Shown one piece after another: positions 34,920 to 45,677 of a stretch of DNA of 64,000 bases. A program made the position numbers and the translations under genes. The notes beneath the pieces are model-generated. The model saw only the letters and a program-made list of their open reading frames with translations, was not told the DNA's origin and did no database searches. This DNA is from Smallanthus sonchifolius (lineage: Eukaryota > Streptophyta > Magnoliopsida > Asterales > Asteraceae). Each line of letters starts with the position of its first letter. The stretch's first letter is position 1. The DNA lies in assembly GCA_023525975.1 (NCBI GenBank), contig CM042023.1, positions 186,001 to 250,000 on the forward strand, in the 5' to 3' direction.

Positions 34920-35460
34920 ATATCCAATACTACACAAATTACATAATACATGAAACTAGTTTGCCTACAAATCACAATTTGCTCGATTAATCACGTAATG
35001 CACGAAACAGGTTTAATTGCAATACACATACTACTGGTTTGAGCACATGATACACGAAACTTAAATTGTTTGCAATATACGTGATGCATAAGAATTGCGT
35101 CATTGATACATAGTTCTAGATTGACCACACTATACATGAAACTCATTTTGTTACAAAGCACTTTATACTAAACGGTGTACATTATACAAAATACATGATG
35201 CTAAGTTGCTAACACTATACATGAGATCCATTTCCTACAATACACATGATACTATGTTGTTTACATTACACCTTAGAGCTTATTGATTTACAAAATACAA
35301 GACGCTAAATTATTTACGCTATATATGAGACCTATTTGCTTACAAACTACGTGGCACTAGATCATACATGAGACTTGTGTGTTTACTATATACTCGAAAC
35401 AAAATTGCTTACAATATTTGCAATAGATTGATTACATCATACACAAGACATGGTCATGCA
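34920..35460. repeat. Degenerate tandem repeats in the element interior
   Basis: Units of roughly 50-60 bp combine TACATGAAACT and ATGATACTAAATTG words. The same degenerate array occurs at 13905-14320 in the truncated relative. Confidence 0.7.
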
Positions 35461-36268
35461 CTTTGTACTCCAAAGTTGAAGACCATAATACATTGAAACG
35501 ACTCGGGGTTTGACGTATTCTTGTTCAAACACGAGCAAACTAAGAAACTCTAAGTGTTACTACTTTACTAGTCTTTAGTTGCGAACTGACCTGATTAGGG
35601 ACATAGTTACTTGGTAGCGACTTTTATGTGTAATCAATAGAAGTGATCATAGTGAAAATTGTGCCCCTTACCCGCACACAACGAAACGATCTATACGGAC
35701 CATACGATGATTTGAATAATTACGGGTGCACACGGAATTATACAAATCAGCGCAGGGAAAGCATAGTGAAATTTCGTCGTGTGTTATGACCTAAAACCTA
35801 TCATGATATATGACAACGAGACTAATGTGATGTGACAAGGGCATGGTGGATACGCCGCTGGTACTTCCTATACATAAGTGTTCCTGTCATGTTGTAAGTA
35901 GTAGCGTTGTTTGTATCACGAGAAGTTTTATGATATTATGACATTGACTAATGTTTGTGAAATCTCTTAGCCATTAACAATTCTTGAGCACATTAGACCA
36001 CATCACAAACAAACACTAATCATCAAATCTCCATCGTTCCCATTTCAAGTAATGCAATGTTATCTTTAAAAGGCTAGAGTATCTTGATAGTCTTCTCCTA
36101 AAACCTTCTCAAACTAAATCCACTACCACCCTCTATGCCCGACATGATGACAAGTTCTAATCTTGAGTATCGGACCCGAACCCTGTCATCCGTTACCACA
36201 CCTCTTCACTAATGCAGCAGCCTCAACCAGTTGAATTTCGGAACGAAATCCCCTCAACATGGGGAGAC

Positions 36269-38536
36269 TGTAACATTTCCGATTTTTCCATGTAACCGTT
36301 TTTGATGCAATGCACAAGTATTCAATTTCAATTCTTGTACAATAACTATGCTATAAGTACTTATATACGATTGATTATGTTGCAATAATAGCTAAAACAA
36401 ACCTTCGTCATCTCACTAAACTCGAGGATCAAATTCGACTAAAACACAAAGCGACGCTAAGACTACAAAGATACAAGGACTATTCTTGAAATTTCCAAAA
36501 AATCTACACAAGCACGGTCGCGCTTAGCATAAGCACGGTCGCGCTTATAGTTTCAACCACGATCGTGCTCACTATGAGGCACGGTCGCGCCTCCGACGCA
36601 GTTTGACTTCTGAAAAGTCAAACCGACTCAAATCTTATCCAAAAATAGAATTGAGACGCGTTTTAGAAACCGCGGTGTATACAGAAGTCGATATTCGGTA
36701 AATTAAGACCTAGACACGGCCCAATACACATCCAATCGAACGAATCCTTGCAATTTTACCCGGACTTTCCATTCTTAATCTAATCGTGTAATTATGATAG
36801 AATCAAACGAATTAAACTATTATAATAACTTCGTACGACTTCCATAAACCTATCTCAACCCAAAAATCGTCTGATCATCACCGCTATTCCTCTGCCGATC
36901 CTGGAGAACCACGATTTCTTCCTCGAAGCCGACGTCACTCGTTGCCCCATTCTAAACAGGTTAGTAGTAGTCCAATTGGTTCGTCTCTTCACCCTGATCA
37001 AAAGCCCTAAACTAATTCGTTGCTACATTACACAAATAATCAGATTTTAAAACTTGGTTTTGAAATAAAAACGATTTAATCAAACTGCACAATGGATGTG
37101 TTATAAACGCAATTAATTAGTAGGGTTGGGTTCGCAAACATCCATTGAACGAAAGCCCTATAATATCAAACGATTTTATTACAAGGATTAAGCGAATTGT
37201 GTTCTGGACAAGACTAGACACGGTCGCGCTCATCATGGAGCGCGGTCGTGCTTGACCTAGCACAGTCGTGCCCGAGTCATGGCCCGGTCGTGCCTGACCT
37301 AGCACAGTCGTGCCCGAGTCATGGCCCGGTCGTGTTTGCCGAGCAAACAAAGTCCTGACCTAAACCAACCCTAGACGCGGTCGTGCCGGACACGAGCACG
37401 GTCGTGCTCTACGGACAGACCCTTTTGAAGCCTTCTGACTCGACCACGGGCGCGCCTCAGACGCCACGGTCATGCCCGGACAAGAGCGCGGTCGTGCCTT
37501 TCACGAGCGCGGTCGTGCTCCTTAAAAACAGAATCTTTATTTTTATTTTCTCCTTATTGAACTCGATAAGCTATATTAAATAACAATTCCTATAGTTATT
37601 TTTATATAAATACTTATATATCTCACACTTGGCCTTAAACGAAAATTATTTATTTAAACCTATTTTTAAATGAATAATATACCATAAAACGAACCCTAAT
37701 CGTACCATCAACCAAATTCACTTTCGATATAATCTAACACAAACAATAACACAAGATTATACGTTTATTTATTAGGTCGAATCTAGCGAATCCACAACAC
37801 ACCGCCGTTTTCCATTGCTTGTGCAATCTACACTCTGCATAACACGTGAGTTACATAGCCCCTCTTTTACTCTATTTACAAAGCTTTTTGGGGTGGAACA
37901 TGCGTTCAATTACTATGTTTTCAATTATACACGAATACAGTTTCCATCTTACATACATGTATGCAATTCTGTGCTTTATGCTTGAGTGCTAGGTGTGTAG
38001 ACTATATACGCTATTCACAATCATTAACTATTAGCCGACAGTATACAGTGATAGTACTATTGAGTCTGACAAACCCACCCAGGTAGGGTGACTGTTGCTG
38101 ACAACACGATTTGATTTCAGTTACAAAGGTTTGATTGAATACACAGGTCACACGATGGTTTCTCTCCATAAACGCCTTTATTGACATGTTTTGTATGAAC
38201 TGTATACACACAACACGTTTTTGCTATCACACAACAAAACCTATGTTTTCTCACCAACTCTTGTAGTTGACCCTCTCATTTTAACCATGTTTCAGGTACC
38301 AATGTTTGAAGTGATCAAGATATGCTACACATAGGATTTGGACCTAGTTTTAATTGAACCAGTTATATTTTGATGTAATTTTCATTATTGTTTGGTGGAT
38401 TGAATCTATGTTTTGTTGAACTTGTTTGATTGCAATGAAAACGATTATTTATTATTTAAACTTTAGTAAACCATGAGCAATGAACAGTCTGCACGCTTCA
38501 CGCCCCGACGTTTCCGCCGTCGGTTGGGGTGTGACA
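36269..38536 (+). repeat. 3' LTR of the young element
   Basis: Same as 29961-32182, except for an extra 42-bp copy of the CCTGACCTAGCACAGTCGTG unit near 37250-37330, a 4-bp insertion near 37664 and a few substitutions. Confidence 0.93.
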
Positions 38537-38639
38537 GATAGACCATACAACAACCCTCCTAATAAACTCTAATAGCACGAAATTGCGAACTACCATTGTT
38601 ATGCGTTATAAGGAATGCATGTACATGATATACACCCAA

Positions 38640-39055
38640 ACTATGTGATTGAATAAATCCTCCTCTATCTGTTGCCGGTCGAGGGCTCCTTCTCTTTCCC
38701 TCTCTTCAAACTCCGATTCGTCTTTTTCATAGAGAAATCTCTGATCAAGGATAGAACAAGATCCTTTTTGGATCATATCTAAGGGATTCCTTGGTTCGGG
38801 TCGAAGAAGCAATGTCACTTGATCCTTATCAAACTGACTGCATGTCCGTGAGGATCCCACCAGAGCGCCTTCCACTTCTAATAGGCCACGAACTAGACCA
38901 GAATCATTCTCAACGAGTCCATAAGGAGTGATCCCATTTTTTTCATCGGGTCCGGGTAGAGACCAAAGATCTTGAGTGACCGATCCGGCAGAACAACTCA
39001 AAAGATAAAGAAGTATCGTTAATTTCTTCATGCTCGTTCCAAGTTCGAAGTACCA
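38640..39055 (-). pseudogene. ycf2: Nuclear insertion of plastid ycf2 (NUPT)
   Basis: The minus strand reads an internal part of Ycf2 almost without change, from WYFELGTSMKKLTILLYLLS through SLPGPDEKNGITPYGLVEND to QQIEEDLFNHIVW. It then breaks off abruptly into unrelated sequence (VYIMYM). The frame is still open over about 138 codons, which suggests a recent transfer. The plastid gene is over 2000 codons long, so this is a small internal piece without promoter or start and is not functional. Confidence 0.93.
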
Positions 39056-40828
39056 ATAATAAATATTACATATTTTGATATGGCTGGAATATCAACAATA
39101 TCTCTGTTGTGACCTGTGGAGCAATGAAGTTGAACTAATCACACACCAACAACCACTAACTGATTAAATCTAACGAGTGTAACCCATCTATCAACATAGT
39201 GATAGTTCATAAAATTAGACCTATCATCACTTGCATGAGTAGTTGATCCACGTATTAGAAACCAACCGTTGTATGCATCACGATCTCTCTATATATGTGT
39301 TTTTCTTTATATTTGTTTAAATGGTTTATTGATCCATGCAAATGAAGGTTTTTGTGATACATAATTTATGTTTGCATCTCATTGTAATTACTGATAATAA
39401 CATGCAAAGGAAATGGACAGTAATGTTGCGTAGATATTGATTTTTTTTTTATATATAATACAGAAATGAAAATTGATACTATCATGTGCATTTTAATAAA
39501 GGTAATTTAGGGATGGAACAATATGAGATTGAATAAAGGGTAATTTGACTTTATAAACAGTCTAATAAATGGTAATTTAGTAATTTGACTTTCAATTCCT
39601 TACAAAAGTAGATGTTGTTAGTGAGAGAGATCGGTCGAACCTAGGGTTTTTATCCTGTATTTCAAAATTCACTTGATTAAAGGCCTGGAAGGTACAAAGA
39701 ACTTAATTTGTTTTGGATAGGGCTGAAATTGCAAATGCCAGAGGAACATCTTTCGATGGTATATACTCTCCGGCTTCCACACTTGCCTTGTCTTCCATTT
39801 ATGCTGTATAATTAACACATGCTATTGTATTTGAAGATACACACCACTCTTCTGCTCTTCTTTATAGTAATTAAGATTTATTTCCTCTTAACTTCTTGGC
39901 TTGAGATTCAAATTAAATGCCAAATCTTGTGATTATTAGAACATAGATGACCCTCCTCCTAATCTCTACACAAGTTTGCACTGAGTAACCCACCCACCAT
40001 TATTCCCATTGTGTTTTACATTCGTGCCAAGTTTTGGCTAAATAGTATATCATATGATGTTGGAAATTCATCACTGTTTTTAAAACTTTCTTGTCCTTTT
40101 GGACGCTAGAGTGGCGGGTGGTGGGCGCGGTAGTAGTGATAGCGGGGGTGGGGGTGAGGTGACCAAGTTGGTGGGTGGGGGGAGAACCCATATGCACTAT
40201 TTTTAAGTTAACAAAATTTTATAATACTTGATCATTTTGACCCGTTGACTAACTTAAGAAGAACCAAATTAACCCGCTGAATATTTGAGGTGACCCAAAT
40301 TGACCCGTTAACTAATTTAAGATAACCCAAATTTACCCATTCACTAATTTAAGGTCACCTAAATTGAACCATATTCAATTGATTTTTGTCCAAATGAATC
40401 TATTTTTTGAAGAATGAGTCAAGATTGCCACCCCTAATAGGTACCAAGAATAAAAAGAATGGGTAGTTGAACACGTAGAATCTTCATATCATTGTTTGTT
40501 TAGAAGGTAACCTAATTGATTTTGAGTTATAAAAGTCAATCATGAATCCATTTTGTTGGATAAAAGGAAGTTTGCACTTTGCACTATTGCTGAATTTGAA
40601 GCTGACCCATATATGTGGCAATATGAATGTTTTCCCCTTGTTATGTCAATAGTAATATTTTATTGTTCTGACTTTAATCTTAAAATTTCTTTTACTTGCA
40701 CAAGGGAAATGTTGGATAAAATACAAATCAGATATTTTAATTTAATTGTTTCATGTGCCTGAACTTTCTGCACTTTGCTCTCGGATTATGTTTTTCATCA
40801 AAGTTTCTTGATAAATGATGCATACATG
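39056..40828. other. Intergenic with dispersed repeats
   Basis: 40095-40280 is a G-rich (GGTGGGGG-type) block followed by TTTTAAGTTAACAAAATTT, shared with 62600-62800. 40220-40370 holds degenerate ~35-bp units of GACCCGTTAACTAATTTAAG. No gene recognised. Confidence 0.5.
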
Positions 40829-40851
40829 ATATATATATATATATATATATA
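40829..40851. repeat. (TA)n tract at left edge of the organellar block
   Basis: A pure AT dinucleotide run directly before AAAGGAAGGGCAC. Confidence 0.9.
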
Positions 40852-43800
40852 AAGGAAGGGCACTCACAAAAGATCTTGCTGCACGAGAATCAGGTCTGAT
40901 ACAAGCAGTTCCTCACCATAGCGAGGGGGGTACGAGTTCCAACTAGGACTGTCATAGGAGCGTCAAGCCACTCAAGTTAGAGGAGCGGTTTTCCACTCTT
41001 AACCGTTGCACACGAAAGAGGATCGGAGAGCGAAAAGCGAGAACCTTTCTAGGTAAATAGGGATTTCTGCCTCTCACCTCCTTTACTTGAAAGGTCCTTA
41101 AGAGGAGCTCAGGAAAGCCTTCGCATACTCGCCCTCTCTCCGGGTCCCTTTCTCCTTTGTAAATAGTTCGATTAGATGCTTTTCTACAAACAGGACTTGT
41201 CGAGTCTGGTTTGAATCGGGACTGATCGAGTAGAGGATGTTATTAGCGCTTTCTATTTTTTGAGATGGGAATGCCTATTATGATTATAGTAACCCAGCAA
41301 GGGATGCAAGGCTTTGTGACCTTCTAGCCTCTTTTTTGCGGCTTATCCGGTCTTGGATAAGGCTGATGGTACCCTCTAATTCTTAGAAGATCTAGCCTCA
41401 CATGGACTGAAGTGTTGAACTGATTCTAATCCTTGAGTTGATTGAAATCCTTGAATTCGACCAGGGAATAGGTATCATCTCATTTTTTCGTCTGATCGTC
41501 TTGTGCCTAGCTTCCTACGAGCGGAGGAAAAGCCTTTTTTTCAAGTAAGTCAGGGAAGGCAGGAAACTTTACTGCAGGGGAAAGGCTTATGTCACTAAGA
41601 AAAGGAGCGATAGACCAGATGATCAGCAATAACCTGATCTTTCTATATGAAATTTGACGATCATAGCTTGATTATAGTCTGGATCCCATTATCCTTCTAG
41701 AGGAAGAATGGAGTCCAGGTTAAAGGACGAAGGAAGATTTCATCTTTCAATAGGCTTCGGATTTGACTGAAGAAAAAAGGGAGAAACTCTTCTTATTACG
41801 ATTACGTGAGTTTTGACTATTTGGATTGGGAAATAGTGCACTTGTCGCATTTAATGTGTCGGAGCGCCCCAAACAAAACAGTAGAGGAAAGGCCTTCACT
41901 CGCGCATCCATATGGAGATCAGCCTACGAGCAAAGGAGAGTCTACGAGCTTGACTGCGCAAAGTTGACAGGAGAACCTGATGTTCATTTTCATCCGTTAC
42001 CAAATCATGGGAAGGTTGTTAATGCGCTTGTCGACGCAAACGATACTGATCTGAAGTAAAGTTCCACATGAAAGTAATGCAATATAGAAAGTTCTGTTTG
42101 AAGTGATCCAGCAGGAGTTCCTTGATCCTACCTAAGACAGGTAATCGATCCCCTTTCCCAACGGGAGAGGATGGAAAAGTTCGACCGATAGGGAGAGAAG
42201 GCGTTGGTGAGGCGACCGGAAGGCAGTTTAGTTTACTGTTAGAAAGCGAGAGTAGCTGTCTTTAGGGTGCTAGTTCCCTTTCTAACAAGCTGACCGGAAT
42301 AGCGGCCCTCGCTTCTAGTCCCACTTGTAGCCTGATCGAGACTTCTTTCTCTCTTTCTTGAATGCCACTTTTCTGACTCTGGTTAGTAGCTCTATACTTT
42401 CACCCGCTTGAAATACCTTATCTTGCTGTAAGCGAATTAAGGTACTTTACTTGTCTCGTTAGAGAAAGGCAGCGAAGTAGAAAGGGAAGCTGGAGCCTTA
42501 GCTGCCTTGTCAAAGGAAAGCAAAGGTTGAGCCAAGCTACTTGTTCACTCTAGGTCCCATCCGTCCTCGAACCGCCAACTCCGTTCACTGCCTTCTCTCC
42601 AGAACTCCAGTTTGGCTTGATTACTGGAACTCAAAAAGCCCTAGCTTCTATTACCTTCTAGAACTGTAAGGGAATTTCGGTAGTGAGGAACTGTCCCTCA
42701 TGTTCCCTGCCTAATCTGAAAGACTAGCTCCGGTCAAAACTCATAGCTCAAACTCAACAGCCTAGCTTCGCTACAGAACTATGATCTACGACCACCCTCT
42801 CTCATCCGAAGCCATCGTAACATAACATATGTATCAACGATTCCAAAAAAGGACAGGAAATTGGATCCATCCCTAGAGGCATAGGCATAGACGAAGAAAG
42901 CAGAAGCATAGGGGTAGATGAAAGCAGGAGCAAAGGGGATTGAATGAGGGATGAATCTTCTGAACTGCTTGAGAGCTGGAAGATTGGGATATCCAGACTT
43001 CCAATTCTTATACCCGCTTTTAAAGGTAAGATATCAACCTTTGATGGGGGGGCTCACACAGGTATACTCGCCAGTGTCTTCCTTCCACAAGTTCTACCTA
43101 CGCTTCCCGGTTATAAGATCTCATACGAAAGAAGAGCCTCTAGGATCATTCATCATCCTCAGCAGCTTAAGCAGGCTCCTCAATAGCTTGGATAGCCCCT
43201 GAAGTAATATCCTAACGTGTAATCAAGAACACAAGAAAAGAGCTTTTCAATGGCCTTCTGTTTTTTGATAAAAAAAAAAGTAGTGTTTTCTCGCCATAAA
43301 CTAGAGAGCTAGGTTAAAGGTAAGGCGGCTAAGAGGACTAGGAGCTTAGCTTGCTGGCGAGAAAGGGTGAGTGTTCAGTACGCTCTTTAGCCTTTAACAA
43401 GGGCTAAGCCGCTAGGAATGGCTTGCTGGCCTGTTGGGAGAGTGGAACGAAGTGATTCTCTAACGAGAATCACGAGTGTAACGGATTTTGTGTCAGTAGG
43501 TGCCTAAATGAAGCGATTAAGCGGCGGGGGCTTTGCTGGCTTGCTGGCTAGCTCGTGCAATCAATAAAAAATGATTCGCGTTAGTAAGCTAGCTTTGTAA
43601 GCTAAGCAAGCATGGTTCTCCGGGCACTACGGTAGGACGTGGGTCGACCATGACGAGAATGGACTTCTCCATATCGTAATAGAAGAGTCATAGTCCAGTT
43701 CCACGGGCTTTCCCCCTTCTCGACCAGACGAAGGAGATATGAATTCCATTCAGGCGGGTAAGGGCTTGGCTTGACCCTGTGTTCTCGGGTCGGAGGCGAA

Positions 43801-43980
43801 AACTGGCAATGTTCATCATTCAGTGGTGGGGTGTTCGTAGAAAAGAAGGCGCCGCCCAACGAGTGGCAGATTTTGATGGAGTCTCGCTTGGATGTTGGGG
43901 AGATCCATAGATCTGGATAGAGTCCAATGGAATTGGCAACACTGACAGAAAGGGGAAGGGGTAGGAATACACTTTTTTAG

Positions 43981-43983
<3 letters not shown>
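40852..43983. other. Probable nuclear insertion of mitochondrial DNA (NUMT), ~3.1 kb
   Basis: Base composition changes sharply to balanced GC with the texture of plant mitochondrial spacer: many GAAAGG, CTTTCT, GCTAGC and TTGCTGGC words and no long A or T runs. A minus-strand frame at 43859-43602 (SYLLRLVEKGESPWNWTMTL, GRPTSYRSARRTMLA) resembles small unnamed mitochondrial ORFs. A frame at 41826-42059 (VYELDCAKLTGEPDVHFHPL) looks retroelement-derived, as is often found in mitochondrial spacer. No rRNA, tRNA or respiratory gene is recognised. The block is bounded on both sides by (TA)n runs. Confidence 0.65.
43602..43859 (-). other. Mitochondrial-type short ORF in the NUMT
   Basis: 85 codons, starting MGGAFFSTNTPPLNDEHCQF. 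It resembles unnamed ORFs in plant mitochondrial genomes. No function known, and it is not expected to be expressed from the nucleus. Confidence 0.4.

Positions 43984-44017
<34 letters not shown>
43984..44017. repeat. (TA)n tract at right edge of the organellar block
   Basis: A pure TA dinucleotide run of 34 bp directly after GGTG. Confidence 0.9.
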
Positions 44018-44022
<5 letters not shown>

Positions 44023-44690
44023 CTAAGAAATAACAAAAACCTTAAGAAACGATATCAAACAAACTTCGATTGAGCAAATTTCAGCGGCGTTGAAACCGCC
44101 TAATTGAACTCTACCAGCTTAGCTTTTAGGGTTTAGCTTTTAAGGTTTAGATTTTACATTTGAATTTTAGGGTTTTAGCTTTAGGGTTTAGCTTTTAGGG
44201 TTTATGTTTTTTTTAGGGGTGGGGGGTTTAGGTTTTTAGGGGTGGGTAGAGGTGGGTTTAGGTTTTTTTTTTTTTGGGGGGGGTGGGGGGTGGTGGTTTT
44301 AGGCTTTTCGGGGTGGGGTTGGAGGGGGGGTTCAGGTTTTTGGAGGTGCGGTTGGAGGGGGATTTAGGTTTTTGGGTCTGGGTTAGGGTTCGATGAGACG
44401 GTTCCAACGCCACTGGAATGAGCTCAATCGGAGTTCGTTTGACCCACTTGTTAGGATTTCTTAGCGAAAAACCACTTCTTAGTGGATCCTTCTCCTATAT
44501 ACATATATAGGGGGAGGATCAAATAAGAAGTAGTTTTTCGCTAAGAAATCTAAGAAATGACAAAAAACATTAAGACAAGATATCAAACGAACTCCGATTG
44601 AGCTAATTTCAGCGGTGTTGGAACCGTCTCGTCGAACTCTACCATATTAGCTTTTAGGGTTTAGTTTTTAAGCAGTTGTCACAACAACAT
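44018..44690. mobile_element. Two non-autonomous elements head to head, with TTTAGGG-like repeats
   Basis: 44018-44490 and, inverted, 44505-44690 share AAATCTAAGAAAT, TTTTTCGCTAAGAAAT, CGAACTCCGATTGAGCT and TTGGAACCGTCTC. They meet at a palindrome around 44495-44510 (CCTTCTCCTATATAC / ATATATAGGGGGAGG). The first copy contains interstitial TTTAGGGTTTAG runs (44125-44250) and G-rich tracts. Class undetermined (MITE or Helitron-like). Confidence 0.55.
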
Positions 44691-45107
44691 CACTAAAGTA
44701 CTATTGTAATAACATCTAGTGGTATTATTTGTAAGTATTCAACTTTTTTTTCATTTACACTATCCACACACTGAAACTACCAAGTATGTCTCTCCGCTAA
44801 AAACACACCAAAATATTGTAAATGGACTACTGAACCGGTGCTTATTGATAGCTCAGAACAATGGTATTTTCAAAATTTAAAGAGAGTTTTTGTCTTTAGT
44901 GATGTTTTTGTCAAGATTACGACTGGACACATACATTTGAAGTAACAATACATAGGTGAACCTTAATAGATTTTTTCTTTGAATACATCATCCCTAATAT
45001 TTGTTAAAATGGAGAAGAAATAAGGTATTGAAATTGTAATGAGGAGAAATAGAGTGGTAAATGTAAATATATAAAGGAAGGGAAGGGAAGGGTTACAAAA
45101 GAAAGTG
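44691..45107. other. Non-coding
   Basis: AT-rich downstream region of the Ole e 1-like gene; nothing else recognised. Confidence 0.5.
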
Positions 45108-45677
45108 CTACTTCCCAGTGCCACAGATTGCAGGATCTTTCTTAGAGGGCCTAAAACTTAAGGCATACATGGTGTAGATGCAGAGATTTGCTTGTTTAGA
45201 TTTGACAGAGAACTCATTAGAAGTAGCTGTGAAAGCAGGCACATTGCATGCAGGAGATGTGCTCTTTATCAGGCTAGCTCTGCAGGTGTTGACAACTGCT
45301 GCTTCTTTAGCACAATTGATCCCATCAACGGAAGGTATGTCCAGCTTGTACACTCCGTTTCTGTTGGTAGTCCTGTTCACCGAAAACGTTATCTGCTCTG
45401 CGGTTCTTGGAGACGCTGCTTTGAATTTGCAATCGACCCTTACCTCTGCCCCTGTTTTGTTTTCATCAAATATCTTTACAATAATAATAATAATAATACA
45501 AGTTTATTAAAGGAGCAAACCTGGTAAGAAGTAGCTGTGGGTGGAGAAAGAGTTGTTGTGACAGGCGTCGCAGTAGACAACACCGACGACTGTGATGATG
45601 GGAATGGAGTGTTTGGAAGCATGAAGCTGGTGGATGGAGAGTAGCAACCAAAAGACAAACAAGAAACGTGAATCCAT
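45108..45677 (-). CDS. Secreted Ole e 1 / extensin-like (POE1 family) protein
   Basis: Two exons on the minus strand: 45677-45521 (157 nt) and 45451-45108 (344 nt), with a 69-nt intron (CCAG|GTTTGC...AACAG|GGGC), giving 166 residues. MDSRFLFVFWLLLSIHQLHA is a clear signal peptide. The mature part shows the family pattern VVGVVYCDACHNNSFS, then GAEVRVDCKF, GVYKLDIPSVDG, VNTCRASLI and NLCIYTMYALSFRP, with six or more cysteines for disulfides. The short length without a proline-rich arm fits the small secreted Ole e 1-like proteins of cell wall and pollen or root tissue. The intron carries an (AAT)n run near 45480-45500. Upstream, 45678-45830 is probable promoter. The molecular role of the family is largely unknown. 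Confidence 0.92.

Larger units (their letters stand above)
29961..38536 (+). mobile_element. Young, complete, non-autonomous giant-LTR retroelement (8.58 kb)
   Basis: LTRs at 29961-32182 (2222 bp) and 36269-38536 (2268 bp) begin TGTAACATTTCCG and end TTGGGGTGTGACA. GATAG flanks both ends (29956-29960 and 38537-38541). The primer-binding site TGGTATCAGAGC lies at 32186-32197, and ATGGGGAGAC precedes the 3' LTR. By eye the LTRs differ by roughly six substitutions, a 42-bp unit duplication and a 4-bp insertion. The 4.1 kb interior has no gag, protease, integrase or reverse transcriptase, only one 181-codon frame. It must be mobilised in trans. The related copies at 13.9-20.4 kb, 57.9-60.7 kb and 63.4 kb show the group is common here. 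Confidence 0.93.

Noticed and set aside
43602..43859. A functional nuclear gene in the mitochondrial-type block
   Set aside because: No promoter context, and the surroundings are all spacer-like organellar sequence.
44125..44250. Telomere
   Set aside because: The TTTAGGG words are short, interrupted and inside a dispersed element, with genes on both sides.
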